DNA of 23,965 nt from JAACEU01 sp043816165 (GCA_043816165.1 JBDRIE010000035.1:1-23965), one strand, 5' to 3'. Positions 14,821-23,125 are shown, counted from the stretch's first letter. Notes: a model not told the origin generated them from the letters alone. A program made the numbers and translations.

Positions 14821-15885
14821 AGCAAAGGTATCAAAGAAGTGGTCGGTGTCGGTTGGCCCGGGAGTGGCTTCAGGATGGAATTGGCATGCCATGTAGGGGA
14901 GAGTTTTGTGTTTTATGCCTTCGACTGTGTTGTCGTTTGCGTTTTTGAGCCAGGTTTTCCAACCGGGTTTGAGTGATTTTTCTCTGATTGCGAATCCGTG
15001 GTTTTGGCTTGTGATATAGCAATGTCCCGTTTCGACATCGATGCATGGTTGGTTTTGTGAGCGGTGTCCGAATTTGAGTTTATAAGTTTTTGCTCCGGAT
15101 GCGAGGGCGAGGATTTGTGCTCCCATGCAGATTCCAAAGATTGGTTTTTTGAGTTTGAGTGTTTTTTTGATGATGTTAATGAGTGGTTCAAGGTGTGCCG
15201 GGTCGCCAGGACCGTTTGTGATGAAAATTCCATCAAATTTTTCGCCGGCTTCGATGAAGTCGTAGTCCCATGGCACTCTATTTACTGTTAAGTTTCTGCT
15301 TAGAAGTGATCTTAGGATATTGTTTTTCATTCCACAATCTATGCAGATGATTTTTTTTGTTCCTCTTTTATAGAGTTTTGGCTTTTTGATTGAAACTTTA
15401 TCGACTTGGTTTTCTGTGTCAGGGTCGTAGTATTCCGGATCTTCCTTTTCTGTGACAATTTTTCCTATGATTGTTCCGTGTTCTCTTATTTTTTGGGTTA
15501 ATTTTCTTGTGTCTATTCCTGTGATTGCCGGAATGTTTTGCTTTTTGAGCCAATCTGCGAGGGATTTTTTCGCGTCCCAATGACTGTAATTTTCGCTGTA
15601 CTCTGAGACGATTATTCCTTTTACCTGAATTTTATTTGATTCAAACCTTTTTGAAATGTTGTCTGAACTTTTGCATTCACCTCCAATTCCATAATTTCCT
15701 ATAAGCGGATAGGTGAAAGCAAGGATTTGTCCTTGGTAGGAGGGATCGGTCATTGATTCCGGATATCCCATCATTCCCGTGTTGAAAACTACTTCACCTG
15801 CGCAGGGAGTGTCTGCGCCAAAGGATTTTCCTTCGATTCTTGTGCCGTCCTTGAGTACAAGGGTGGCGGTTTTTTCTTTTGGCAT
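14755..15885 (-). CDS. carA: Carbamoyl-phosphate synthase small subunit (glutaminase)
   Basis: A 376-residue glutaminase that feeds ammonia to CarB for carbamoyl phosphate synthesis. The N-terminal CarA domain begins TATLVLKDGTRIEGKSFGA. The class I amidotransferase domain has the nucleophile Cys253 in FGICMGAQ and the His337/Glu339 pair in QFHPEA. The usual motif is CLGHQ, so Ala replaces the His after Gly. I start at the ATG at 15885 rather than 15921 because relatives begin there and because the promoter -10 box (15893-15898) lies between the two. The basic tail after residue 363 (RRNNSQRKRGRFK) is encoded inside an inverted repeat and looks added. carB is not in the window; carA diverges from pyrB. 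Confidence 0.95.
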   Translation of the reverse strand: MPKEKTATLVLKDGTRIEGKSFGADTPCAGEVVFNTGMMGYPESMTDPSYQGQILAFTYPLIGNYGIGGECKSSDNISKRFESNKIQVKGIIVSEYSENYSHWDAKKSLADWLKKQNIPAITGIDTRKLTQKIREHGTIIGKIVTEKEDPEYYDPDTENQVDKVSIKKPKLYKRGTKKIICIDCGMKNNILRSLLSRNLTVNRVPWDYDFIEAGEKFDGIFITNGPGDPAHLEPLINIIKKTLKLKKPIFGICMGAQILALASGAKTYKLKFGHRSQNQPCIDVETGHCYITSQNHGFAIREKSLKPGWKTWLKNANDNTVEGIKHKTLPYMACQFHPEATPGPTDTDHFFDTFARFMDLINLRRNNSQRKRGRFK

Positions 15886-15892
15886 CGGGGGT

Positions 15893-15921
15893 ATTTTAGG
15901 GGGATAGGTGACGGATGGCAA
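15893..15921 (-). promoter_or_regulatory. Promoter of carA, leaderless arrangement
   Basis: On the minus strand TTGCCA (15916-15921), a 17-base spacer and TAAAAT (15893-15898), then seven bases to the ATG at 15885. Both boxes match five of six. Transcription should start at or beside the A of the start codon. This also decides the carA start, since an upstream ATG would fall in the -35 box. Confidence 0.72.
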
Positions 15922-15948
15922 GATTTTTATTTTTATTGAGATACTGAC

Positions 15949-15977
15949 TTTACATGAGGGGATAGTTAGTTTAAATT
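15949..15977 (+). promoter_or_regulatory. Promoter of the pyrB operon
   Basis: TTTACA (15949-15954), a 17-base spacer and TAAATT (15972-15977). Predicted start near 15984, about 15 bases before the pyrB ATG. The short leader is A-rich (AAAAAGAAAAA) and leaves no room for a PyrR-type attenuator. Confidence 0.55.
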
Positions 15978-15999
15978 ATGCGCAGATTAAAAAGAAAAA

Positions 16000-16887
16000 A
16001 TGGACTACAAAGGGCAACACATTTTATCGACAAAGCAGTTTGATAAGGATGGATTGTTGGAGTTGTTTGAAGAGACTAAGAAAATGGAGACTGAGGGGGG
16101 AGATTTGAGTGGAAAGCTGATGGCGACACTTTTTTATGAACCTTCTACACGGACGCGGTTTAGTTTTGAGGCTGCGATGAATCGGCTGGGAGGAAGGGTT
16201 ATTAGCAATGCGGATATGATAAGCACGTCTTCGCATAAAAAGAGGGAGACTTTGGAGGATACGGGGAAAGTGGTGAGTAAGATGGTTGATGTGATTGTGA
16301 TGAGACATCCGGAGGTGGGGTCTGTTGCGAAGTTGGCTTCGAAGAGCGAAGTGCCGGTTATTAATGCCGGAGATGGGGCGTCGCAGCATCCGACTCAGGG
16401 TCTTCTGGATATTTATACGGTGTGGAAGGAGAGGGGGACTCTGGATGGGCTTATTTGGGGGATGGTTGGGGATCTGAAAAATAGTAGAGTGTTTCATTCT
16501 CAAGCGGATTTGTTGAGACATTTTGATGTGAAGTTTGTGCTGGTGTCTCCGGAAGGGCTTGAGATGCCGACTGATTATATAAATGGAGAATATAGGGAGT
16601 CGAAAGAGCTCGCTTCTGTGATAGGTGAAATGGATGTGATTTCGTCGAATAGGATTCAGGAGGAAAGGTTTGGCAGTCCTGAGGATGCGGAGAAGTACAA
16701 AGGGGCTTTTGTGATTGATGAGGTGATGATGAGAGGGGTGAAGGAGGATGCAATTTTGTTGAATCCGTTGCCGAGGGTGGATGAGATAACTGTGGGGGTT
16801 GACTTGGATCCGCGGGCAAAATATTTTGATCAAGTGGAAAATGGGGTATATGTACGAATGGCTTTATTAAAGAAAGTTTTAGAATGA
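16000..16887 (+). CDS. pyrB: Aspartate carbamoyltransferase catalytic subunit
   Basis: A 295-residue enzyme that joins carbamoyl phosphate and aspartate. The carbamoyl-phosphate loop is FYEPSTRTRFSFE with Ser49-Thr50-Arg51-Thr52-Arg53. The mobile loop SSHKKRETLEDT (about 77-88) supplies the catalytic Lys, with Arg in place of the common Gly after KK. HPTQ is at 130-133 and NPLPRVDEI near the C-terminus contacts aspartate. Length is slightly below the usual 300-310. No pyrI regulatory subunit is visible. It is the first gene of the operon and its TGA overlaps the pyrC ATG by four bases. Confidence 0.97.
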   Translation: MDYKGQHILSTKQFDKDGLLELFEETKKMETEGGDLSGKLMATLFYEPSTRTRFSFEAAMNRLGGRVISNADMISTSSHKKRETLEDTGKVVSKMVDVIVMRHPEVGSVAKLASKSEVPVINAGDGASQHPTQGLLDIYTVWKERGTLDGLIWGMVGDLKNSRVFHSQADLLRHFDVKFVLVSPEGLEMPTDYINGEYRESKELASVIGEMDVISSNRIQEERFGSPEDAEKYKGAFVIDEVMMRGVKEDAILLNPLPRVDEITVGVDLDPRAKYFDQVENGVYVRMALLKKVLE

Positions 16888-18227
16888 GTAGAATTTTACT
16901 GAAAAATGGGGAAGTGGTGTCGAGTAAAGGGATATTAAAGATTGATGTTCTGATTGATGGTGGAAAAATTATGGGATTTCCGGAGGATGAAGAGGTGGAG
17001 GGGGCGGAGGTGGTTGATTGTATGGATAAATTGATTTTGCCGGGTGTGATAGATCCGCATGTGCATTTTCGCGATCCCGGAGCGACTTATAAGGAGGATT
17101 TTGAGAGTGGGTCTCGAGCGGCTGTGAGTGGAGGAGTGACGACTGTGCTTGATATGCCGAATAATGATCCTCCGACTGTGTCACGGAAAGCTCTGGATGA
17201 TAAGAGGGTGCTTGTGAGTGGTCGCAGTTATGCAAATTATGGGTTTTATATAGGGTTTGATGGGGAAAATCTTGAAGAAATAAATGAAGCTGAGAATATT
17301 CCCGGGGTAAAAGTTTTTGTAGCGAATTCGACCGGTGATATGGGAGTGGGGAAGAAGAATTTGGAAGAATTATTTGAAAAATGTAATAAGTTGATTGTGG
17401 TTCATGCTGAGGATGAAGGGATTATTGAGGAGAATAAGAAAAAGTTTGCTCGCCCCGCCTATGGCGGGGGGTCTTCGAAGGGTCCGTTGAGTCCGGAGAT
17501 GCATTCGCAGATTCGCAGTCCGGAGGCGGCTGCGGCGGCCGTGAAATATGTTTGTGAGTTGGCACGAAAATACAAACGGCCCGTTCATATTGCACATGTT
17601 TCGACGGAGGCTGAAGTTGATATTATCGAGCAGTACAAAGATGATGGAGTGACTTGTGAGGTGACTCCGCATCATTTGCATTTGACTGAGGATGATTATG
17701 AATATTGGAAGAATTTTATAAAAGTTAATCCACCGGTGAGGAGTCGGATGGAGGTTTTTTCTCTTTGGAAAGCTCTGAAGATGGGTGTGATAGATATTAT
17801 CGATACTGATCATGCGCCGCATTCTTTGGAGGAGAAGGAAGCCGGATATTTGGATGCGCCTGCGGGAATTCCGGGAGTGGAAATGCTTTTGCCAATCTTT
17901 TTGAATACTGTGAGTAGTGAAGGACTTACGATTAGCGAACTTGTGAAGCTTGTTTGCGAAAGGCCGGCAGAGATTTTTGGAATTCCAAATAAAGGTCGGA
18001 TCATGGAAGGATATGATGCGGATCTTGTGATTGTTGACATGGAAATGGAGAAAAAGGTTGAGAGGAAAAATTTATTATCAAAAGCCGGATGGTCGCCTTA
18101 TGAGGGGTTAATGCTGAAGGGGTGGCCTATAATGACGATTGTAAATGGCGAAGTTGTGTATAAGGATGGGAAAATTGATGGAAAACCTATAGGGAAAGAG
18201 GTTGTTTTTTCTAAAAGTATTTATTAA
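16884..18227 (+). CDS. pyrC: Dihydroorotase
   Basis: A 447-residue amidohydrolase that cyclises carbamoyl aspartate to dihydroorotate. Metal-site residues are visible: His59 and His61 in HVHFRDPG, His174 (VVHAEDEG), His238 (HIAHVST) and Asp309 (DTDHAPH). Lys143 in GVKVFVANSTGDM sits where hydantoinase-like relatives have the carboxylated bridging lysine, so this resembles the STGDM-type dihydroorotases rather than those with an SDDG motif. Residues about 189-200 (ARPAYGGGSSKG) look like a small insertion before the conserved EMHSQIRSPEA and are encoded by a perfect GC-rich palindrome. It overlaps pyrB by four bases. Confidence 0.95.
   Translation: MSRILLKNGEVVSSKGILKIDVLIDGGKIMGFPEDEEVEGAEVVDCMDKLILPGVIDPHVHFRDPGATYKEDFESGSRAAVSGGVTTVLDMPNNDPPTVSRKALDDKRVLVSGRSYANYGFYIGFDGENLEEINEAENIPGVKVFVANSTGDMGVGKKNLEELFEKCNKLIVVHAEDEGIIEENKKKFARPAYGGGSSKGPLSPEMHSQIRSPEAAAAAVKYVCELARKYKRPVHIAHVSTEAEVDIIEQYKDDGVTCEVTPHHLHLTEDDYEYWKNFIKVNPPVRSRMEVFSLWKALKMGVIDIIDTDHAPHSLEEKEAGYLDAPAGIPGVEMLLPIFLNTVSSEGLTISELVKLVCERPAEIFGIPNKGRIMEGYDADLVIVDMEMEKKVERKNLLSKAGWSPYEGLMLKGWPIMTIVNGEVVYKDGKIDGKPIGKEVVFSKSIY
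17453..17469. repeat. GC-rich perfect palindrome inside pyrC
   Basis: CCCCGCC (17453-17459), loop TAT, GGCGGGG (17463-17469): seven G-C pairs without mismatch in an AT-leaning gene. It is translated in frame as part of RPAYGGG at a place where dihydroorotases vary in length by about six residues. It resembles a small palindromic element that entered the reading frame. Confidence 0.7.
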
Positions 18228-18237
18228 ACTTATTACC

Positions 18238-18747
18238 ATGAAGAAGATTGCAACATTTCTAACTTTGTCAGCTGTATTATTTTCCGGATGTTCGTTTTCG
18301 GATTTATTTGTTGATGAAGTTGAAGTTCACAATGGACTTATCCAAAAGATGGATGGAGTCTTGATGGGGGAAGAAAATTTTTACAACGAGTATTGGGCAT
18401 TAACTGATGATGGTGATGTTGCTCCGTTCGCTGAGGCTTATGATGAATTTGAGACTGCAGTTGGAGAACTCGACGAATTTTATTCTTCTACTAAGTTCTC
18501 TTCCGGACAACAAATTTTTGTAGATGAGTATGACGAATCTTACAAAGGTTTCATACAAGAATATTTGAAGGAAGCCGGAGAATTCAAAGATATTATTGAA
18601 ATGGATGGATATACGTTTGAAGCGATGGAACCATATTTTGCAGGTTTAGACAAAATGACTGAAGATTTTGTAGAAGTGCATAACAAACTTATTGATACTA
18701 TCAATTTGCAGGCTGATTACACATCGACAGGAATGTCTACTAAATAG
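18238..18747 (+). CDS. Small putative lipoprotein within the pyrimidine operon
   Basis: A 169-residue protein I do not recognise beyond its export signal. MKKIATFLTLSAVLFSGCS is a lipoprotein signal peptide with the lipobox FSGC (Cys18 as the lipidated residue). I start at the ATG at 18238 because an upstream in-frame ATG (18202) lies inside pyrC and would spoil the signal peptide. The mature part is acidic and helical (repeated EF, DE and EY clusters), with no further Cys and no enzymatic motif. It should sit on the outer face of the membrane. Its place between pyrC and pyrD, 10 and 9 bases from each, puts it on the same message although no link to pyrimidine synthesis is known. Confidence 0.85.
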   Translation: MKKIATFLTLSAVLFSGCSFSDLFVDEVEVHNGLIQKMDGVLMGEENFYNEYWALTDDGDVAPFAEAYDEFETAVGELDEFYSSTKFSSGQQIFVDEYDESYKGFIQEYLKEAGEFKDIIEMDGYTFEAMEPYFAGLDKMTEDFVEVHNKLIDTINLQADYTSTGMSTK

Positions 18748-18756
18748 TTTAGATTT

Positions 18757-19677
18757 ATGGCTAATTTAAAGGTAAAATTTTGCGACGTTGGATTTGAGAA
18801 TCCGACGGTTTTGGCTTCCGGGATTTTGGGAGTGACTGCCAGTTCGTTGAAGAAGGTGGTAAAAGATGGGGCCGGAGGTGTGACTACAAAATCGATTTGG
18901 CTGGAAGAGCACAAGGGTCATAGCAATCCTACGATGCTTGGAACTGAGCATTATTTTATTAATGCGGTTGGGCTTTCTGATGCCGGTATTGAAAAGGCGA
19001 GCGAGGAGACTTTTCCTGAATATCTGGATGGGAAACCTGCGCCTATTATTGCGAGTATTGTGGCTTCTTCGATTGAAGATTTTGGTGTGTTGGCGGAGAA
19101 AATCGAGAAATGTGGGCCGGATATTATCGAGGTGAATATTTCTTGTCCGAATGTGGAGGATGAATTTGGGAAACCTTTTGCTTGTGTGGCAGCGGATGCG
19201 ATCGCGGTGACGAAGATTGTGAAATCTGTTGTGAAATCTGTGCCGGTGATTATAAAACTTTCTCCGAATGTTGAGAATATTGGGGAAATTGCGAAAGCTT
19301 GTGCGGACGCAGGCGCGGATGGGTTTTGTGCTGTAAATACTTATGGGCCGGGGATGGTGATCGATGTTGATCTGAGGATGCCGGTTTTGAAGAATAAAGT
19401 GGGTGGAGTTTCCGGTCCCGGGATAAAACCTTTGGCTGTGAAGGCGGTTTATGACGTTTTCAAGGCTACGGGTTTACCGATTATTGGAACGGGAGGAGTT
19501 TGTAGTGGCGAAGATGCTATTGAAATGATGATGGCGGGAGCTCGACTGGTTGGAATGGGAACAATGGTTTATTACAGAGGTTCTGAGGGATTTGGAGAGG
19601 TGGTGAAAGAGATGGATGAATGGTGTGAGAAGAATGGAGTGAAAAATATTGAAGAAATTATTGGAGCGGTAAAATAA
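18757..19677 (+). CDS. pyrD: Dihydroorotate dehydrogenase, class 1B catalytic subunit
   Basis: A 306-residue FMN enzyme that oxidises dihydroorotate to orotate. The active-site base is Cys130 in VNISCPNVE, the same residue number as in the Lactococcus class 1B enzyme, and marks a class 1 (cytosolic) type rather than the quinone-linked class 2, which uses Ser. TKSIWLEEHKGHSNPTM and GTGGVCSGEDAIEMMMAGA are the FMN-phosphate and substrate segments. Length fits class 1B (about 300-310). The next gene, six bases downstream, is the electron-transfer partner pyrK, so NAD+ is the expected acceptor. Confidence 0.96.
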   Translation: MANLKVKFCDVGFENPTVLASGILGVTASSLKKVVKDGAGGVTTKSIWLEEHKGHSNPTMLGTEHYFINAVGLSDAGIEKASEETFPEYLDGKPAPIIASIVASSIEDFGVLAEKIEKCGPDIIEVNISCPNVEDEFGKPFACVAADAIAVTKIVKSVVKSVPVIIKLSPNVENIGEIAKACADAGADGFCAVNTYGPGMVIDVDLRMPVLKNKVGGVSGPGIKPLAVKAVYDVFKATGLPIIGTGGVCSGEDAIEMMMAGARLVGMGTMVYYRGSEGFGEVVKEMDEWCEKNGVKNIEEIIGAVK

Positions 19678-19683
19678 ATATTT

Positions 19684-20502
19684 ATGAATATAAAAACATT
19701 TGATTCGAGGCCGGTTGCATTACCGATAAAAAAGATAGTGAAGGAAAATGAAACTACGAATACTTATGTTTTTGATTATTTTTTGGGAAGTGAACCCGGG
19801 CAGTTTGTGATGATGTGGATTCCCGGAGTTGATGAGAAACCGTTTTCTGTCGCTTTTGATGATGGGAATGAATTTTGGCTGACTATTTGTAATGTTGGAG
19901 GTAGTACAAATGACCTTTTTAAGATGAAGGAAGGGGATAAGGTTGGGATTCGTGGGCCTTTTGGCACTGCTTATGATTTTTCTGAGGGAGATCATCTGGC
20001 TTTGGTTGCAGGTGGATATGGAGCGGCGCCTATGTATTTTGTAGCTAGTGAAGCCGTGAAAAAAGACTGTAAAATTGAGTTTATGGTGGGTGCTCGGAAC
20101 AAGGATCTTTTACTTTATACTCATAAAGTTCTGGGGCTTGGAAGTAATGTGAATTTACATATTTCTACCGATGATGGTTCTGCCGGATTTAAGGGCTATA
20201 TTACGCAGGTTCTTGAGGATTTATTGAAGAAGGAAAAAATTGATAAAGTTTTTACGTGCGGACCGGAAGTAATGATGCAGGCTGTGGGGAAAGTTGCAAA
20301 TGGGGGTGGGGCGGATTGTTATTTATCGATGGAAAAATATATGAAATGTGGAATTGGGGTTTGTGGGCAGTGCGCAATTGATGATACAGGGGTTTTGGCT
20401 TGTAAACATGGACCGGTGATGAATTATGCGGATGTGAAGGATTTACCTGAATTTGGAAAATATCATCGTGATAGCGTAGGTAAGAAAAAACATTTTAACT
20501 AA
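19684..20502 (+). CDS. pyrK: Dihydroorotate dehydrogenase electron-transfer subunit
   Basis: A 272-residue FAD and [2Fe-2S] protein that passes electrons from PyrD to NAD+. The FAD domain includes EKPFSVAFD near 51-59; the NAD domain begins LALVAGGYGAAPMYF near 105-119. Four cysteines at 222, 227, 230 and 240 (CGIGVCGQC then C) hold the iron-sulfur cluster, with the family spacing. Length is slightly above the usual 250-260. It is adjacent to pyrD, eight bases before pyrE. Confidence 0.95.
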   Translation: MNIKTFDSRPVALPIKKIVKENETTNTYVFDYFLGSEPGQFVMMWIPGVDEKPFSVAFDDGNEFWLTICNVGGSTNDLFKMKEGDKVGIRGPFGTAYDFSEGDHLALVAGGYGAAPMYFVASEAVKKDCKIEFMVGARNKDLLLYTHKVLGLGSNVNLHISTDDGSAGFKGYITQVLEDLLKKEKIDKVFTCGPEVMMQAVGKVANGGGADCYLSMEKYMKCGIGVCGQCAIDDTGVLACKHGPVMNYADVKDLPEFGKYHRDSVGKKKHFN

Positions 20503-20510
20503 TTAAAAAT

Positions 20511-21179
20511 ATGAAACAGTATAAGCAAGATTTTATTGAGCTTTTGGTTAAGGCGGAGGCTTTGAAGTTTGGTGAATTTACCTTGAAGAGTGGCAGAGTG
20601 GCTCCATATTTTTTGAATACCGGTAGCTTTTTTACAGGTGAATTGTTAACAAGGCTTGGTGAAGCATATGCTGATGCATTCTTGGATTCAGGTGTTGAAG
20701 CCGATGTTCTTTTTGGACCGGCATATAAGGGAATACCGTTATCAGTTGTTACAACTTCTGTTCTTTATTTGAAGCATAATGTTAATAAAAATTATTGTTT
20801 TGATAGGAAGGAGGTGAAGAGTTATGGGATGAAAGACGCGTTAGTGGGAGCTTCTTTGGATGAAAACACAAAAGTTTTATTAGTTGATGATGTGATTACG
20901 GCAGGTACTGCTATTCGTGTGAGTTTGGAAACTTTGAAAAATAATGGCAATCCTAAAGTTATGGGAGTGCTTATAGCGATGGATAGAATGGAAAAAAATA
21001 ATGAAGGTGTTAGTGCTATGAAAGCTATCGAGAAAGACTATGGATTCCCTGTTTTTCCAATTGTGAATTTGGATGAAGTTATTGAAGCTTTATATAATAA
21101 GGAAGTAGACGGGAAAGTCTATATTGAGGATGAGATGATGGAGACAATTAAGAAGTATAGGTCTGAGTATGGTGTGTAG
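20511..21179 (+). CDS. pyrE: Orotate phosphoribosyltransferase
   Basis: A 222-residue enzyme that transfers phosphoribose from PRPP to orotate to give OMP. The PRPP motif KVLLVDDVITAGTA is at 121-134; the substrate strand VLFGPAYKGIPLS is at 67-79; FTLKSGRVAPYFLNTG (23-38) is the usual orotate-binding start. Length is normal for the family. It is the last gene of the tightly spaced part of the operon; the next gene has its own promoter 10 bases after the stop. No terminator is visible between them. Confidence 0.96.
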   Translation: MKQYKQDFIELLVKAEALKFGEFTLKSGRVAPYFLNTGSFFTGELLTRLGEAYADAFLDSGVEADVLFGPAYKGIPLSVVTTSVLYLKHNVNKNYCFDRKEVKSYGMKDALVGASLDENTKVLLVDDVITAGTAIRVSLETLKNNGNPKVMGVLIAMDRMEKNNEGVSAMKAIEKDYGFPVFPIVNLDEVIEALYNKEVDGKVYIEDEMMETIKKYRSEYGV

Positions 21180-21188
21180 GGATTTAAC

Positions 21189-21217
21189 TTGACGTATTCA
21201 CGTTTATGTTATAGGAT
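21189..21217 (+). promoter_or_regulatory. Internal promoter for the hypothetical gene and pyrF
   Basis: TTGACG (21189-21194), a 17-base spacer and TAGGAT (21212-21217). Predicted start near 21224, about 18 bases before the ATG at 21242. TAGGATTCG recurs in the promoter of the secreted protein (23149-23157). Confidence 0.6.
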
Positions 21218-21241
21218 TCGTCCCTTAGTATTTAGCGTAAT

Positions 21242-22093
21242 ATGTTTATGTCTTTGGAAAGCTCGGAAAACGTGGAAAGTGATCCATTTGATCTTTTGTC
21301 TCAATCTGCGAAGGAAAGATGCTTGTTGTTGGTTGATAAAGATGGGAAGTCGCTTGATAGTACCAAAAAATTGAAGGTGGAAGTGTCGCCGAATTTGGCG
21401 ATTGTTTATGCTACTTCTGAAGATGCTGAAAATCCAAATGCGGGAGGTCAAAATTGTGTACGATTTATGGAGTGGGCTACAACTCTTCTCAGCCTTAGGG
21501 ATGAGAGAAGGAAGTTTCCATATGGTGGTGACCCATCTTTGTTGGCAGAGGATCTTTCGTTTTATTCGATGGTTCTGGAAAATCTGGAACCAATACATAT
21601 AGAAAAATTGGCGCTTGCGTATGAGAGTTCTTATGAATTAAAGAAGCACGTTGGACTTGCATTTGCCAGACGTCAAATACCTCAGTTGGGTGATGAAGCT
21701 TATGAGTATTTTTATCCAAAAGTAAAGCTTCCTCAGCCGGGGACTTCAGCACGCATGATTTTGGATAGGGTCAAATTAATGAGATCTCTTGATATAATTG
21801 GATATGGAGATCAGAACGCAGATCATGTTTTATACACGGGTGGAGATTTTCCCGTACCATTTGCTTATAACAAGATGGAAGCTCTAGCAAGCGGTGGGAG
21901 AATTGAAATTATAAAACCGTACCAATTAGTATATGGATTACAGACCGGGGCTTTGGTGAGGGCAACGAGTGAGCGAAGGGAAGAGAGATATCCGGATATT
22001 TGTAATTATTTTAAAAATTGGATGGAGTTGTCAGGTTCTATGTGGAGAGCTTCTCGTTCCCAGGACTTTTTTTACTTTAAAAGCAGAACGTAG
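21242..22093 (+). CDS. Unknown protein between pyrE and pyrF
   Basis: A 283-residue soluble protein that I do not recognise. Residues 1-20 are acidic (SLESSENVESDP); CLLLVDKDGKSL (27-38) and LAIVYATSEDAENPNAGG (52-69) suggest alternating strands; the rest is mixed, with aromatic-rich segments (EAYEYFYPKVKLP, SQDFFYFKSRT). There is no signal peptide, membrane segment or recognisable catalytic motif. The start may be either ATG 21242 or the in-frame ATG at 21248. It has a good promoter of its own and lies 19 bases before pyrF, which it probably shares a message with. No function is inferred. Confidence 0.75.
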   Translation: MFMSLESSENVESDPFDLLSQSAKERCLLLVDKDGKSLDSTKKLKVEVSPNLAIVYATSEDAENPNAGGQNCVRFMEWATTLLSLRDERRKFPYGGDPSLLAEDLSFYSMVLENLEPIHIEKLALAYESSYELKKHVGLAFARRQIPQLGDEAYEYFYPKVKLPQPGTSARMILDRVKLMRSLDIIGYGDQNADHVLYTGGDFPVPFAYNKMEALASGGRIEIIKPYQLVYGLQTGALVRATSERREERYPDICNYFKNWMELSGSMWRASRSQDFFYFKSRT

Positions 22094-22112
22094 ATTGTGA
22101 TATACTCTTGTC

Positions 22113-23060
22113 ATGTCAGAAAAAAATTTTGCAGATAGATTGATCGCGGCGGTAAAGAAGAAGGGGAATCCTATTTGTGTTGGGCTGGATCCAAGGTTGA
22201 ATTTGATCCCTTCTCATCTAAAGAGGAAGGCTCTTGAGGCTGGGGGAACGCCTACGAAGGCGGCGGCTGAGGCTCTGCTCGAGTTTAATAAAGGAATTAT
22301 TGATGCGGTTGCGGATCTTGTTCCGGTGGTGAAACCTCAGATCGCGTTTTATGAGATTTTCGGACATGATGGAATTTGGGCTTATCAGGAAACATTGAAA
22401 TATGCGAAGTCGAAGGGTTTGATTACTATTGCGGATGCTAAGCGGAATGATATCGGTTCGACTGCGGCGGCGTATGCACAGGCTTTTTTGGGGGAGGTTG
22501 AGATGTTTGAGGATACTGATCAGGAGGTTGTGATGCCGATGTTTGACGCGGACAGTCTCACTGTAAATGCGTATCTTGGATGGGATGGAATAAAGCCGTT
22601 TGTAGAGGAGGGTGCGAAGTATGGAAAAGGGATTTTTGCTTTGGTGAAGACGTCGAATCCCAGTGGATCTGATTTGCAGGATTTGGAATTAAAGGAAGGT
22701 GGTAGGGTTTATGAGTTGATGGGTGGGTTAATGGATAGTTGGGGAGCTGATTATGTGGGTGAAAGTGGATATAGCTTGGTTGGGGCTGTTGTAGGGGCGA
22801 CTTTTCCGGCTCAGGCTGCGGAGTTGCGTAAGATAATGCCTAAAGCGATTTTTCTGGTTCCGGGTTACGGAGCTCAGGGTGGGGGAGCGGCTGATGTAAA
22901 GCCTTGTTTCAACTCAGACGGTTTGGGAGCTATAGTGAATTCTTCGCGGGGGATTACATTTGCTTATCAGAAAAAGGATGGGTTTGATGAGTCTTCTTAT
23001 GCGGAAGCGGCGAGGGAAGCTGTGGAGGATATGAAGAAGGACTTAGAGAGTGCGAAGTAA
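22113..23060 (+). CDS. pyrF: Orotidine-5'-phosphate decarboxylase, type 2
   Basis: A 315-residue enzyme that decarboxylates OMP to UMP. NPICVGLDPRLNLIPSH at the start and the catalytic Asp108-x-Lys110-x2-Asp113 array (DAKRNDIGST) identify it, and KPQIAFYE (74-81) is the conserved second strand. VPGYGAQGGGAADVKP near the C-terminus holds the phosphate-binding loop, and SSRGI follows. The length puts it in the longer type 2 group (about 270-320) rather than the 230-240 residue enterobacterial type. It completes the UMP pathway. No strong terminator follows. Confidence 0.95.
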   Translation: MSEKNFADRLIAAVKKKGNPICVGLDPRLNLIPSHLKRKALEAGGTPTKAAAEALLEFNKGIIDAVADLVPVVKPQIAFYEIFGHDGIWAYQETLKYAKSKGLITIADAKRNDIGSTAAAYAQAFLGEVEMFEDTDQEVVMPMFDADSLTVNAYLGWDGIKPFVEEGAKYGKGIFALVKTSNPSGSDLQDLELKEGGRVYELMGGLMDSWGADYVGESGYSLVGAVVGATFPAQAAELRKIMPKAIFLVPGYGAQGGGAADVKPCFNSDGLGAIVNSSRGITFAYQKKDGFDESSYAEAAREAVEDMKKDLESAK

Positions 23061-23125
23061 TGGCGATAGGCTTCTTGTCCGATAAACAGCAAAGGAAGTT
23101 GTCAAGCGTTTTTAACTTTTGTTTT

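Noticed and set aside
15886..15921. Upstream ATG for carA at 15921
   Set aside because: The 12 extra residues are proline-rich, not found in relatives, and the -35 and -10 boxes fall on this stretch.
16024..16833. A 269-codon open frame on the minus strand
   Set aside because: It is the antisense of pyrB, caused by the purine-rich coding strand; pyrB has every catalytic motif and the antisense product has none.
17370..17822. A 150-codon minus-strand frame
   Set aside because: Antisense shadow of pyrC.
18202..18237. Upstream ATG for the lipoprotein gene
   Set aside because: It lies within pyrC and would put extra residues ahead of a normal lipoprotein signal peptide; 18238 is the better start.
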